DNA of 64,000 nucleotides from Streptomyces beihaiensis (GCF_026274175.1 NZ_JAPHNL010000046.1:1-64000), one strand, 5' to 3'. Positions 41,349 to 50,235 are shown, numbered from the stretch's first letter. Notes: generated by a model from the letters alone, not told the origin. Made by a program: numbers and translations.

Positions 41349-42320
41349 ATGGAGCATCAGCACAGGTCACAGATGCCTACGGCCCCGGACGACACCGACG
41401 ATGTCGTGCGCCTCCTCGCGCCGCGCCTCGCGTACTTCGCCGGGGTCGCCCGCACCGAACACGTCACGCGCGCCGCCCAGGAGATGCAGGTCCCGCAGTC
41501 GACGCTGTCCCGCGCCATGGTCCGCCTCGAACGCGACCTGCGCGTCGACCTGTTCGCCCGCCACGGCCGTACGGTGTCGCTCACCCCGGCGGGCCGCACC
41601 TTCCTCGCCTCCGTGGAGCGTGCGCTCGGCGAGGTCGCCAAGGCCGCCGAATCGGTGCGCGCCGACGCCGACCCCGGCTCGGGCAAGGTCGCCTTCGGGT
41701 TTTTGCACACCATGGGCACGGAGACGGTGCCGGGGCTGCTGCGCGCCTTCCGCGCGGACCACCCGCGCATCAGGTTCAGCCTGGTGCAGAACTACGGCGA
41801 GGCGATGCTGGAGCGGCTGCGCGCCGGAGAGCTCGACCTGTGTCTCACCTCGCCCGTTCCCGCCGCGCCCGACCTGGTGGCGCGCCGCCTGGACGAGCAG
41901 CGGCTGCGTCTGGTCGTGCCCGAGGACCACCGCCTGGCGGGGCGCAAGCGCATCCGCCTGGAGGAGACGGCCGACGAGTCCTTCGTCACCCTGGAGCCTG
42001 GCTACGGGCTGCGCCGTATCACCGACGACCTGTGCGCGCGGGCGGGCTTCCGGCCCCGGATCGCGTTCGAGGGCGAGGAGGCGGAGACGCTGCGCGGCCT
42101 GGTCGCGGCGGGCCTGGGCGTCGCCCTGCTGCCGCCGCCGACCGTGCCGCGCCCCGGAGTCGTCGAGCTGACGGTGACCGGGCAGCGCGCGGTGCGCGAG
42201 ATCGGGGTCGCCTGGATGGCGGACCGCCCGGACACGCCCCCCGTGGCCGCGTTCAAGAAGTTCCTGCTGTCGCGGCGGGGCAGGCTGCTGCCGGAGCAGG
42301 ACGGCGGGCGAAGGGCGTGA
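41349..42320 (+). CDS. LysR-family transcriptional regulator
   Basis: The 323-aa protein has an N-terminal winged HTH (residues ~20-80: LLAPRLAYFAGVARTEHVTRAAQEMQVPQSTLSRAMVRLERDLRVDLFARHGRTVSLTPAG). A periplasmic-binding-like effector domain follows. The ATG is preceded at 7 bases by a CATAAT -10-like hexamer, implying a leaderless transcript. The divergent promoter region contains ATGCGTCCAATGCAT, a short dyad of the T-n11-A kind bound by LysR proteins. It probably autoregulates and controls the divergent MFS gene. Confidence 0.92.
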   Translation: MEHQHRSQMPTAPDDTDDVVRLLAPRLAYFAGVARTEHVTRAAQEMQVPQSTLSRAMVRLERDLRVDLFARHGRTVSLTPAGRTFLASVERALGEVAKAAESVRADADPGSGKVAFGFLHTMGTETVPGLLRAFRADHPRIRFSLVQNYGEAMLERLRAGELDLCLTSPVPAAPDLVARRLDEQRLRLVVPEDHRLAGRKRIRLEETADESFVTLEPGYGLRRITDDLCARAGFRPRIAFEGEEAETLRGLVAAGLGVALLPPPTVPRPGVVELTVTGQRAVREIGVAWMADRPDTPPVAAFKKFLLSRRGRLLPEQDGGRRA

Positions 42321-42341
42321 GCCGCGCGCGGCTCCCCTTGG

Positions 42342-43109
42342 CTACTGGTCCAGCGACCGGCCGAACCCCACCGCGAGCGGCATCCGCAGTCCCAGCGGCG
42401 GCGGCGCGGCCAGCGCGTCCTGCAACGGGCGCGCGTAGGGGTGGCCGAAGAGCGAGCCCATCGTGAAGTCCACGGCCAGGGCGGCGACTTCGGCCCGGTG
42501 CTGTGCGAGGGAGTGCCCGTCCGAGTGGACCTCGAAGCGGCACACGTCCCGGTCGACCTTCTTGGCGCGGTTCGCGAGCCGGAACGACAACTCCGGGTCG
42601 GTGCGCCGGTCGTCGGTGCCGTGCACGATCAGGACGGGCCTGCCCGCGAGCTGTTTCACCGGTTCGGGTACCGCCGCGACATCGTCCTCGGGCAGCCAGG
42701 GGGACAGCGCGAGCACACAGTTGACGGCCGGGTGGCCGCCCGCGCGCAGCGCCGCGCGGGCGCCCATGTCGTACCCGGCGAGGCAGATCGGTACGTCCCC
42801 GTAGCGGCGCACGACCTCGTCGGCGGCCCAGGCCGCGTCCTGGGCGAGGTCGGCCTGCGCCCCGTTCCAGCCGCGGTACCGGTAGTGGACGATATGCGTG
42901 ACCAGGCCGTCGTGGCGCCCCGCGCGCGCGAGGCGGCGCGCCAGCGGACGGAGCACGGACGCCGTCAGCGGCGACGGCCTGCGCCCCGAGGTCTCCTCGC
43001 CCGCGGGAAGCAGCAGCACCACGCCGCCGACCGCCGCGGGCGCGAGCCCGAACGCCTTTCCGAGCCCGGCCGTGCGGACCGGCATCGCTTCCCGCTGCTC
43101 CTGCTGCAT
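42342..43109 (-). CDS. alpha/beta-hydrolase-fold protein with Asp at the nucleophile elbow
   Basis: The 255-aa protein has an alpha/beta-hydrolase layout: oxyanion-region GGVVLLLPAGEETSGRR, a nucleophile elbow at about residue 117, acid residue in VLIVHGTDDRRTDPE and the His in VHSDGHSLAQHR. The elbow reads CLAGYDMGARAAL, so the canonical Gly-x-Ser-x-Gly is Gly-Tyr-Asp-Met-Gly. An Asp nucleophile occurs in haloalkane dehalogenases and epoxide hydrolases, so this could be a true Asp-nucleophile enzyme. Alternatively it is non-catalytic. It is divergent from add, whose promoter region it shares. A TGACA-n6-TGTCA dyad overlaps its start. Confidence 0.75.
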   Translation of the reverse strand: MQQEQREAMPVRTAGLGKAFGLAPAAVGGVVLLLPAGEETSGRRPSPLTASVLRPLARRLARAGRHDGLVTHIVHYRYRGWNGAQADLAQDAAWAADEVVRRYGDVPICLAGYDMGARAALRAGGHPAVNCVLALSPWLPEDDVAAVPEPVKQLAGRPVLIVHGTDDRRTDPELSFRLANRAKKVDRDVCRFEVHSDGHSLAQHRAEVAALAVDFTMGSLFGHPYARPLQDALAAPPPLGLRMPLAVGFGRSLDQ

Positions 43110-43193
43110 GACAGAACAGTGTCAGAAGGCGCGATGTACGCCACCCGTGCGCACGGTCACCGTTACGTATCGACCAGCGGATTCCGGACGCGA

Positions 43194-43207
43194 TCTACGC
43201 GCGTAGG
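43194..43207. promoter_or_regulatory. nucleoside-regulon operator at add
   Basis: TCTACGCGCGTAGG matches the consensus palindrome at 13 of 14 positions. A TAGAGT -10-like hexamer (43211-43216) lies just downstream, six bases before the add ATG. The operator therefore occupies the -35/-10 spacer of a leaderless promoter. Confidence 0.82.
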
Positions 43208-43222
43208 CGTTAGAGTGCCGCA

Positions 43223-44392
43223 ATGACGAGCCAGACCACCGCAGCGAGCCCCGCCCACTCCCGCGTTCCCAGCCGCGAACAGATCCGCCGAGCCCCCAAG
43301 GTGCTGCTCCACGACCACCTCGACGGCGGTCTGCGCCCCGGCACGATCGTCGACCTGGCACGCGAGCAGGGGTACGAGAACCTGCCCGAGAGCGACGCCG
43401 ACAAGCTCGGCACCTGGTTCCGCGAGGCCGCGGACTCCGGCTCCCTTGAGCGGTACCTGGAGACGTTCGCCCACACCTGTGCCGTCATGCAGACCAAGGA
43501 AGCGCTCAAGCGGGTCGCCGCCGAGTGCGCCGAGGACCTCGCCGAGGACGGCGTCGTCTACGCGGAGATCCGTTACGCCCCCGAGCAGCACCTGGAGCAG
43601 GGCCTCACCCTCGAAGAGGTCGTCGAGGCGGTCAACGACGGCTTCCGGGAGGGCGAGCGCCGCGCGAAGGAGAACGGCCACCGCATCCGCGTGGGCGCCC
43701 TGCTGACCGCCATGCGGCACGCGGCCCGCGCCCTGGAGATCGCCGAACTCGCCAACCGCTACCGCGACCTCGGCGTCGTCGGCTTCGACATCGCGGGCGC
43801 CGAGGCGGGCCACCCGCCCACCCGGCACCTCGACGCGTTCGAGTACCTCAAGCGCGAGAACAACCACTTCACCATCCACGCGGGCGAGGCGTTCGGCCTC
43901 CCGTCCATCTGGCAGGCGCTCCAGTGGTGCGGCGCCGACCGGCTCGGCCACGGCGTGCGCATCATCGACGACATCAAGGTCGCCGCCGACGGCTCGGTAC
44001 AGCTCGGCCGCCTCGCCTCGTACGTCCGCGACAAGCGCATCCCGCTGGAGATGTGCCCGTCGTCCAACCTCCAGACGGGCGCGGCCGCCTCGTACGCCGA
44101 CCACCCCATCGGGCTGCTGCGCAAGCTGCACTTCAGGGCCACGGTCAACACGGACAACCGGCTGATGTCGGGGACGTCGATGAGCCGCGAGTTCGAGCAC
44201 CTGGTCGACGCCTTCGGTTATACGCTCGACGACCTGCAATGGTTTTCCGTCAATGCGATGAAGTCGGCATTCATTCCTTTCGACGAACGACTGGCGATGA
44301 TCAATGACGTCATCAAGCCCGGCTACGCGGAGTTGAAGGCCGAATGGCTGTTCCGCCAGACCGCTTCGACCAGCGGTTCTGTCGCCGAATAA
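43223..44392 (+). CDS. add: adenosine deaminase
   Basis: The 389-aa enzyme converts (deoxy)adenosine to (deoxy)inosine. Metal and catalytic residues are visible: the HxH of [14 protein letters not shown] near residue 30, the IHAGEAFG block with His and Glu near residue 215, the LGHGVRI His near 240, and the [12 protein letters not shown] Asp near 310. The ATG is only six bases after a -10-like box, so translation is probably leaderless. The adjacent operator places it in the same regulon as deoA and the PNP gene, whose enzyme would use the inosine formed. Confidence 0.96.
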   Translation: MTSQTTAASPAHSRVPSREQIRRAPKVLLHDHLDGGLRPGTIVDLAREQGYENLPESDADKLGTWFREAADSGSLERYLETFAHTCAVMQTKEALKRVAAECAEDLAEDGVVYAEIRYAPEQHLEQGLTLEEVVEAVNDGFREGERRAKENGHRIRVGALLTAMRHAARALEIAELANRYRDLGVVGFDIAGAEAGHPPTRHLDAFEYLKRENNHFTIHAGEAFGLPSIWQALQWCGADRLGHGVRIIDDIKVAADGSVQLGRLASYVRDKRIPLEMCPSSNLQTGAAASYADHPIGLLRKLHFRATVNTDNRLMSGTSMSREFEHLVDAFGYTLDDLQWFSVNAMKSAFIPFDERLAMINDVIKPGYAELKAEWLFRQTASTSGSVAE

Positions 44393-44524
44393 GGCGCGCG
44401 GGAGGATTTCGGAAGCGGCCGGGTGGGGCAACACTCGGCCGCTTCCGGGTGTTTGCGGCGGGGTCGAGGTGATGTTTACGTTCGTGGACCGCTCAAACCC
44501 CCCGTCATGAGGACTCATTTCACG

Positions 44525-44890
44525 ATGAAGCAGTCTGCTGCCAAGACCCTCGGTGTCGCCGCTCTCGGCGCCGCCTTCGCCGCCGCCGGTGCGGGCGCCG
44601 CGAACGCCGCCGCCCCGGCCCTCCCGGACACCACCGGGGCCCTCGACAGCGTGACCTCGACGCTGCCCGCGGGCGGCACCCAGGCGCTGCCCCAGGCCGA
44701 GAGCGCCCTCAACAACGCCATGACCACGGCCCGGCCCGTCGTCGAGAAGGTCGCGCCGCACGTGCTCCCCGGCGACCAGGGTGGCCAGGGTGCCCCGTCG
44801 GGGCTCCTCGGCGGCCTGCCGGTGAACGGCCTGACCGGTCAGGGCCTGCCCCTCGGCCCCGGCCTGCCGGTGGGTGGCCTCGGCGGCTGA
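44525..44890 (+). CDS. small secreted Pro/Gly/Leu-rich protein
   Basis: The ATG at 44525 (MKQSAAKTLGVAALGAAFAAAGAGAANA) follows GAGGAC; an ATG at 44507 would add six residues. The 121-aa precursor has a classic signal peptide cleaved after ANA. The mature chain is Ala/Pro/Leu-rich and ends in a Gly-Leu-Pro repeat tail (LLGGLPVNGLTGQGLPLGPGLPVGGLGG). It resembles the small envelope protein encoded at 51199 in size and style. Function unknown. One of the strongest hairpins in the window follows it. Confidence 0.75.
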   Translation: MKQSAAKTLGVAALGAAFAAAGAGAANAAAPALPDTTGALDSVTSTLPAGGTQALPQAESALNNAMTTARPVVEKVAPHVLPGDQGGQGAPSGLLGGLPVNGLTGQGLPLGPGLPVGGLGG

Positions 44891-44902
44891 TCCCCGCGAC
44901 GA

Positions 44903-44943
44903 CGAAGGGGCGCGCCCGCGGTCTGCGCGGGCGCGCCCCTTCG
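44903..44943. terminator. very strong terminator hairpin
   Basis: An 18-bp perfect stem (CGAAGGGGCGCGCCCGCG and its complement) with a 5-base loop lies between the small secreted protein and the convergent PspC gene. A 21-base sequence starting TCGCGTGCG is directly repeated twice immediately after it. Confidence 0.8.
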
Positions 44944-44997
44944 CGTGCGTGCCGGTCGCCTTCGCGTGCGTGCCGGTCGCCTTCGCGCGTACGCGGC

Positions 44998-45198
44998 TCA
45001 CCATGCCTGGCGGACCCTGTCCTCGCTCGGGAACAGGATCCACAGGGCGATGTAGAGCACGAACTGCGGTCCCGGCAGCAGGCACGACAGCAGGAAGATC
45101 ACGCGCATCGTGGTCGCGGAGGTGCCGAAGCGCCGTGCCAGCGCTGCGCACACTCCGCCGATCATCCGTCCGTGGGTGGGGCGGGCAAGGGCGGTCAT
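44998..45198 (-). CDS. PspC-domain membrane protein
   Basis: The 66-aa protein is essentially one PspC domain: RPTHGRMIGGVCAALARRFGTSATTMRVIFLLSCLLPGPQFVLYIALWILFPSED. It has two hydrophobic segments. PspC-like proteins associate with the cytoplasmic membrane and with envelope-stress responses. The ATG follows GGAGCC. It lies close to other envelope genes (VanZ-like, AfsQ system). Confidence 0.85.
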   Translation of the reverse strand: MTALARPTHGRMIGGVCAALARRFGTSATTMRVIFLLSCLLPGPQFVLYIALWILFPSEDRVRQAW

Positions 45199-45294
45199 GG
45201 TGGGCTCCTTCGCGAACCGTTGCGGGTGTCGAACCGTTGCGGGTTGTCCTTACGCTGACGACCGTACGGCCGCGAACCGGGGCAAAGCGTCAGC

Positions 45295-45837
45295 TCACGG
45301 GGCGATACCGACCCTGGGAATCGTCGGGGTCGGACCCTGAGACGGCTCCTCCGCCGGCCGGGGCGGGCGCGCGGAGCGGCGGCGAAGACGGGCGCGGGCG
45401 GCCGGGACCACGGCGAGGTGGGCGAGGGCGACACCGACTGTGTTCAGGAGCAGCGCGTCGACGTCGACGACCCGGCCGGGGACGCCGGTCTGAAGCAGCT
45501 CGATGCCCAGGGAGATGAGCGCGCCGGCCGCGACCGTACGCATGAGGGAGCCCCACGTCGACGCGTGCGGCCGGCCTCCCGCCAGGGGCAGGAGCACGCC
45601 GAGCGGGGCGAGCAGGGCGAGGCCCTCGCCGATGCGGCGGGCGGCCTCGCGCCAGCCGAGCGCCAGGTCGGCGCGGATACCGGCGAGCGGGTGGAGGTTG
45701 GCCGCGCTCACCCAGGGCACGTCCAGGGGGCGCAGCGTGATCCACCCGACGAGCAGAAGGTACGCGGCGAGAAGACCGAGACCTGCCGTACGGAAGCGGA
45801 CGGCGGCCCCGCGGCCGCCCGAGCGATGACGCTGCAC
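45295..45837 (-). CDS. VanZ-family membrane protein
   Basis: The 180-aa protein starts at a GTG and contains about four hydrophobic helices. It has the VanZ signature APLGVLLPLAGGR...GALISLGIELLQTGVPGRVVDVDALLLNTVGVALAHL. VanZ-like proteins are linked to low-level teicoplanin resistance and to envelope functions, but the mechanism is unknown. The C-terminal ~30 residues are Pro/Arg-rich and cytoplasmic. It is transcribed alone, away from the small membrane protein at 45981. Confidence 0.82.
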   Translation of the reverse strand: MQRHRSGGRGAAVRFRTAGLGLLAAYLLLVGWITLRPLDVPWVSAANLHPLAGIRADLALGWREAARRIGEGLALLAPLGVLLPLAGGRPHASTWGSLMRTVAAGALISLGIELLQTGVPGRVVDVDALLLNTVGVALAHLAVVPAARARLRRRSARPPRPAEEPSQGPTPTIPRVGIAP

Positions 45838-45980
45838 GCCCCCCTAGACGCGGTGTGCGGGAGAAACGGTTCCGGGCGGGCCGGGATCCGTGCGCCGGGT
45901 GGGTCGTGCCGCGAGAAAATCTCCGCTGGACAGACGTGATCCGCGGTTTTGGGGAAACAGAAGAGCAGGAGGTGAGCAGC

Positions 45981-46151
45981 ATGGTCCCGATCCTGCTCGT
46001 CCTGCTTGTGGTGCTGGTCCTCTTCGGCGTCGGCTTCGCGGTGAAACTGCTCTGGTGGATCGCGTTGGCGGTTCTTGTTCTGTGGCTTCTGGGATTCCTC
46101 GTGCGCGGTACCACCGCGACCGGAGGCAGGGGGCGCTGGTACAGGTGGTGA
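45981..46151 (+). CDS. small hydrophobic membrane protein (56 aa)
   Basis: The ATG at 45981 is preceded by AGGAGG. Nearly the whole 56-aa chain is hydrophobic (MVPILLVLLVVLVLFGVGFAVKLLWWIALAVLVLWLLGFLV), forming two TM helices, and ends in a short Gly/Arg/Trp-rich tail. It resembles the tiny hydrophobic proteins of stress regulons in Gram-positive bacteria. No specific function is assigned. It faces the lipoprotein gene of the afsQ operon tail-to-tail. Confidence 0.7.
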   Translation: MVPILLVLLVVLVLFGVGFAVKLLWWIALAVLVLWLLGFLVRGTTATGGRGRWYRW

Positions 46152-46185
46152 CGACCGAGGCGGGCGCGAGTCGTTCGCCGCTGGG

Positions 46186-46836
46186 TCAGCCGATCGTCTG
46201 GCCGGTGGTGGCGGGAAAGCCCGGGCGGGCCTTCAGGGCGTCCGTGCACGCGTAGGTGCGCAGCGGGTCGTCGCCGGGGCCGCCCAGGGTCACCTTCTCG
46301 TCCCCCTGCGTGGTCACCTTGTTGTTGGCGAGCGTGCAGACGATCTGGGCCAGCGCCACGGGCGAGAGGTCGTCCGGCGAGGTGGTCAGGCGCAGGGCGT
46401 TCGACGGGTCGCCCGCGTGGGGGCCCGTCACCTTGAGGCCCTTGCGGACTTCCGAGGAGTAGCCCGCCCGGCTCTCCTCGGCCGTCGGTTTCCTCGTCAG
46501 CTGGGCCAGGAGCTCGTTGCTGATGCCGACGCGGCCGAAGGCCCGGTCGTGCCCGAGCCTGATCGTACGGTCGACGGTGACCAGCTGCGACGTACAGACC
46601 AGATAGACCTGCACAGGGAACTCGCCCGCCGCGCGGGGCGTCACGTCCGAGCCGGACAGCGTGCAGCCCACGCGGGTCGGCGCCGCCCCGAAGTCCGTGG
46701 GCACCCCCGTGGAGCGGATGCCGCACCCGGCGAGCGCCGCGGCCAGGACGAGCGCTCCGGCCACGCCGAGCGGTCCCCGTGGAGCGGCCGTGCGGCGTGC
46801 GCGCCCGGTCTGCCTCATCCCCGTCGTCCTCCTCAT
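46186..46836 (-). CDS. lipoprotein of the afsQ operon
   Basis: The 216-aa protein has a twin-Arg-like basic start, a hydrophobic segment and a lipobox LAGC near residue 38. The mature part holds a few conserved Cys and no known catalytic motif. Its ATG overlaps the afsQ2 stop by four bases (ATGA), so it is co-translated with the sensor kinase. A lipoprotein at this position is also present, from memory, in S. coelicolor (SCO4905). It may modulate signal perception by AfsQ2, which is an inference from linkage. Confidence 0.82.
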   Translation of the reverse strand: MRRTTGMRQTGRARRTAAPRGPLGVAGALVLAAALAGCGIRSTGVPTDFGAAPTRVGCTLSGSDVTPRAAGEFPVQVYLVCTSQLVTVDRTIRLGHDRAFGRVGISNELLAQLTRKPTAEESRAGYSSEVRKGLKVTGPHAGDPSNALRLTTSPDDLSPVALAQIVCTLANNKVTTQGDEKVTLGGPGDDPLRTYACTDALKARPGFPATTGQTIG

Positions 46837-48461
46837 TCGGTGGGGTCCCCGCTCTTCTCCGGCTCCTCCGTCAGCGGGGACGCGTCCCTGGGCAGGCGCA
46901 GCGTGAAGACGGCGCCGCCCTCGGGGGAGTTCGCGGCGGTGATCCGGCCGCCGTGGATGCGGGCGTTCTCCATCGCGATGGAGAGGCCGAGGCCGCTGCC
47001 CTCCGAGCGGGGCCGTGACGCGCTCGCCTTGTAGAAGCGGTCGAAGACGTGCGGCAGGACGTCCTCCGGGATGCCGGGGCCGTGGTCGCGTACGTCGATG
47101 ACGACCTCCGCGCCGTCCTGCTCGGGCCGCGTCTCCGTGCGCACGCAGACCCTCACCGGGGAACCGCCGTGCTTGAGGGCGTTGCCGATCAGGTTGGCGA
47201 GGATCACGTCGAGGCGGCGCGGGTCGAGGCGGGCCGTGATGCCGCGCGCCGCGTCGAGCTCGACCGCGTCCAGCCAGGCGCGGGCGTCGATGCAGGCGGT
47301 GATCTGGTCGGCGACGTCGACGTCGTCGAGGACGAGCCGGGCGGTGCCCGCGTCGAAGCGGGTGACCTCCATGAGGTTCTCGACCAGGTCGTTCAGCCTT
47401 CGCGTCTCGCTGACGACCAGCCGCACGGCCGGTTCGATCATCGGGTCGACCGAACCCGTCTCCGCGTCCAGTTCCTCCTCGAGAACCTCCGTCACCGCCG
47501 TGATCGCGGTCAGCGGCGTACGCAGTTCGTGCGACATGTCCGCGACGAAGCGCCGCGACGACTCCTCGCGTGAGCTCATGTCGGCGACCTGCTTCTCCAG
47601 GTTCTCCGCCGCCTTGTTGAACGTACGTGACAGGTCTGCCAGTTCGTCCGTGCCGGAGACGCGCAGCCGGGTGTCCAGCTTGCCCTCGCCGAGCCGCCGC
47701 GCGGCGACCCCGAGACGGTGCACCGGCTTGAGCACGGTCGTCGCGGCGGCCTGCGCGAGCAGCGCCGCGCCGATCAGGGCGAGCCCGGTGGCGATCCCGA
47801 GCGACCAGGCGAGCGACGTGAGGTCCTTGGCCTCCGGTTCGAGCGACTTGAGCATGTACCCCGTCGGCCCGCCGTCGACCTTCGCCCCGCCCACCAGGTA
47901 GGGCGTGCCGCCCTGCGAGACGCGCTGCCAGTACAGGTGGTACGGATGCTTGTTGTGCCCGGTGATCTTCTGCTTCTGGGCCACGGCCTCGCGCAGCGAC
48001 ACCGGCACGTCCTGGAGCGTGAACGCGTCGAGGTCCGAATTACCCGCGACCTGGCGGCCGTTGTCGTCCGTGCCGACGAGCAGCACGCTGAAGTGCTGGC
48101 TGCTGTCGGCCATCAGGTTCGCGGTGTGCTGAAGCTCCCCCTGGGTGGGGTGTGCGGGCAGCACCGCCGCCCGGTCCTGCATCTGCTGCCGGAAGTCGCT
48201 GAGCGCCGAGTTCTGCGTGCGCGTGAGGACCGCCTCGCGGTTGAGCCAGTACGCGATCCCGGAGGCCGACACCGCCGCCGTCAGGGCGACCAGGGCGAAC
48301 ACCACGACCAGGCGCAGCCGCAGGCTGGTGAAGCGGAGCCCGGCCATGAGCGCCTTCTTCGCGGCGGGCAGCCGGCGGGGCTGGCCCTGCGCCGTGTCCT
48401 GCGCCGTGTCCCGCGCCTCGCCGTCAGCTCTGCCGTGTGCCTTGTCGTGCGGTTCGCTCAC
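46833..48461 (-). CDS. afsQ2: sensor histidine kinase AfsQ2
   Basis: The GTG at 48461 overlaps the afsQ1 stop, giving 542 aa. A ~48-residue cytoplasmic N-terminus precedes TM1 (LRLVVVFALVALTAAVSASGIAYWL), an extracellular sensor domain of about 160 residues and TM2. Then come a HAMP domain (AATTVLKPVHRLGVAARRLGEGKLDTRL) and the phospho-acceptor FVADMSHELRTPLTAI. The ATPase boxes LIGNALKHG, DHGPGIPEDV and GSGLGLSI follow. In S. coelicolor AfsQ1/Q2 couples nitrogen (glutamate) conditions to antibiotic production. The low-complexity DTAQDTAQGQ at the N-terminus is a small repeat. Confidence 0.93.
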   Translation of the reverse strand: MSEPHDKAHGRADGEARDTAQDTAQGQPRRLPAAKKALMAGLRFTSLRLRLVVVFALVALTAAVSASGIAYWLNREAVLTRTQNSALSDFRQQMQDRAAVLPAHPTQGELQHTANLMADSSQHFSVLLVGTDDNGRQVAGNSDLDAFTLQDVPVSLREAVAQKQKITGHNKHPYHLYWQRVSQGGTPYLVGGAKVDGGPTGYMLKSLEPEAKDLTSLAWSLGIATGLALIGAALLAQAAATTVLKPVHRLGVAARRLGEGKLDTRLRVSGTDELADLSRTFNKAAENLEKQVADMSSREESSRRFVADMSHELRTPLTAITAVTEVLEEELDAETGSVDPMIEPAVRLVVSETRRLNDLVENLMEVTRFDAGTARLVLDDVDVADQITACIDARAWLDAVELDAARGITARLDPRRLDVILANLIGNALKHGGSPVRVCVRTETRPEQDGAEVVIDVRDHGPGIPEDVLPHVFDRFYKASASRPRSEGSGLGLSIAMENARIHGGRITAANSPEGGAVFTLRLPRDASPLTEEPEKSGDPTE

Positions 48462-49135
48462 TGAGGGGTGTCCAGCCGGTAGCCGACGCCGCGCACGGTA
48501 CGGATCAGGGTCGGTGACGACGGCACGTCCTCGACCTTCGCGCGCAGCCGCTGCACGCACGCGTCGACGAGCCGGGAGTCACCCAGGTAGTCGTGCTCCC
48601 ACACCAGGCGAAGCAGCTGCTGGCGGGAGAGCGCCTGGCCGGGCCGCCGGCTCAGTTCGAGCAGCAGCCGCAGCTCGGTCGGGGTCAGCTGCAGGTCCTC
48701 GCCGTTCTTGGTGACGGTCATCGCGGCACGGTCGATGACCAGCGAGCCGAACGTCGCCGCGTCGTTGGACTCCCGCTCGCCGCGCCGCAGCACCGCCCGG
48801 ATCCGGGCGTCGAGCACCCGGCCCTGGACCGGCTTGACCACATAGTCGTCCGCGCCCGACTCGAGGCCGACCACCACGTCGATGTCGTCGCTGCGCGCCG
48901 TGAGCAGGATGATCGGCAGCTGGTCGGTGCGCCGGATGCGGCGGCACACCTCGAACCCGTCGATGCCGGGCAGCATCACGTCGAGGACGATCAGGTCGGG
49001 CCGCTGCTCGCGCAACAGCTTCAGACCGTCCTCGCCGGTGGCAGCGGTGGCGACCCGATGGCCCTGGCGCGTAAGAGAGAGCTCCAGGGCCGTCCGGATG
49101 GCGTCGTCGTCCTCGATCAGCAACAGGGAAGGCAC
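48458..49135 (-). CDS. afsQ1: response regulator AfsQ1
   Basis: The GTG at 49135 gives 225 aa, which matches the S. coelicolor AfsQ1 length as I recall it. The receiver domain starts PSLLLIEDDDAIRTALELSL, with the phosphorylated Asp in DLIVLDVMLPGIDGF around residue 52 and the Lys in DDYVVKPVQGR. An OmpR/PhoB-type winged-helix effector domain occupies residues ~130-222 (LTPTELRLLLELSRRPGQALSRQQLLRLVW). It regulates antibiotic and nitrogen-metabolism genes and the divergent sigQ. A matching binding site lies in the intergenic region at 49293-49308. Confidence 0.96.
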   Translation of the reverse strand: MPSLLLIEDDDAIRTALELSLTRQGHRVATAATGEDGLKLLREQRPDLIVLDVMLPGIDGFEVCRRIRRTDQLPIILLTARSDDIDVVVGLESGADDYVVKPVQGRVLDARIRAVLRRGERESNDAATFGSLVIDRAAMTVTKNGEDLQLTPTELRLLLELSRRPGQALSRQQLLRLVWEHDYLGDSRLVDACVQRLRAKVEDVPSSPTLIRTVRGVGYRLDTPQ

Positions 49136-49292
49136 GAGCGCCATTCTGGCCCATCACAGGGCTCCAGTTCGACCGCCGGACGGGCTCGGGCCCCTGGTAT
49201 GTCCGGAGGAAGCGGCTCCGTATGTGACCGCCTTGTCGTTCATGTGTCCGTCCGTGTGCGGGTCGGGGGCCGTCTCGTGCCGTCCCGGCCTC

Positions 49293-49308
49293 TGTGACAG
49301 CCCTGTGA
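49293..49308. promoter_or_regulatory. AfsQ1 box between afsQ1 and sigQ
   Basis: GTGAC-AGCCCT-GTGAC fits exactly the AfsQ1 consensus known from S. coelicolor (GTnAC-n6-GTnAC). It lies 106 bases upstream of the sigQ ATG and 158 bases upstream of the afsQ1 start, consistent with control of sigQ and autoregulation. Confidence 0.8.
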
Positions 49309-49413
49309 CAGTCGGCGGACACCGCCATGAAGTCACCCGGGCAGGCTTTTGGACATCGCAGAGCACGACGGCGACGTACCGAGTACACGGACTCCACGAC
49401 AGGAGGGCGCGAG

Positions 49414-50235
49414 ATGAACACGCTGCACGGCACCACCACGAGCGCGGTTGTCACGCGTCTGCACGACGTCGTCGCGGTCCGGTCCGAGAAGTCCGGTGCT
49501 GAGGGGGGTCCCTCCCGCGCGAGCGTATTCGAGCGTGGGGGAGGGCGGGGGTGCGCTCGCGGCACCGGGCGTCAGCACACCGCGTACATGACGGTGGTTG
49601 ACGCGGCACAGGCGGTACCCGACGGGGGTGCTCACGGGGGAGCTCACGGGGGAGCCGCGTACAGGGAGGGCTCGGGGGAACGGCGCGATACGTCCTTGTC
49701 GCAGGCCGCGGATGCCGAAGCGGCGTTCACGGCCTACGTACAAGAGCGCCGCGCCTCCCTGTACGCCACCGCCTACCACCTGACCGGTGACCGTTACGAG
49801 GCCGAGGACCTGCTGCAGAGCGCGCTGTTCTCGACGTACCGGGCGTGGGACCGGATCAGCGACAAGGCGGCCGTGGGCGGCTACCTGCGCCGGACCATGA
49901 CCAACCTCCACATCAGCGCGTGGCGCCGCCGCAAGCTGAACGAGTACCCGACCGAGGAGCTGCCGGAGACGGTCGGCGACACGGACGCGATGCGCGGCAC
50001 GGAGCTGCGCGCCGTGCTGTGGCAGGCGCTGGCCCGCCTGCCCGAACTGCAGCGCACGATGCTGGTGCTGCGCTACTACGAGGGCCGTACGGACCCGGAG
50101 ATCGCGGACATCCTCGACATCAGCGTCGGCACGGTGAAGTCCAGCATCTGGCGGTCGCTGCGCAGGCTGCGCGACGACGAGGTGCTCAGCTTCGGGCGTG
50201 ACCAGGAAGAGTCGTTCGGGGAGCTCGTGGCGTAG
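49414..50235 (+). CDS. sigQ: sigma factor SigQ (SigE/ECF-like)
   Basis: The ATG follows AGGAGG and gives 273 aa. Residues ~100-265 contain the sigma domains: region 2 (AAFTAYVQERRASLYATAYHLTGDRYEAEDLLQSALFSTYRAWDRI, then GYLRRTMTNLHISAWRRRKL) and region 4 (LARLPELQRTMLVLRYYEGRTDPEIADILDISVGTVKSSIWRSLRRLRDDEV). The first ~95 residues are non-conserved and contain a GGAHGGAHGGA repeat, so translation could also begin internally, for example at the ATG of MTVVDAAQ near 49588. In S. coelicolor SigQ is controlled by AfsQ1 and counteracts its effect on antibiotic production. Confidence 0.9.
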   Translation: MNTLHGTTTSAVVTRLHDVVAVRSEKSGAEGGPSRASVFERGGGRGCARGTGRQHTAYMTVVDAAQAVPDGGAHGGAHGGAAYREGSGERRDTSLSQAADAEAAFTAYVQERRASLYATAYHLTGDRYEAEDLLQSALFSTYRAWDRISDKAAVGGYLRRTMTNLHISAWRRRKLNEYPTEELPETVGDTDAMRGTELRAVLWQALARLPELQRTMLVLRYYEGRTDPEIADILDISVGTVKSSIWRSLRRLRDDEVLSFGRDQEESFGELVA

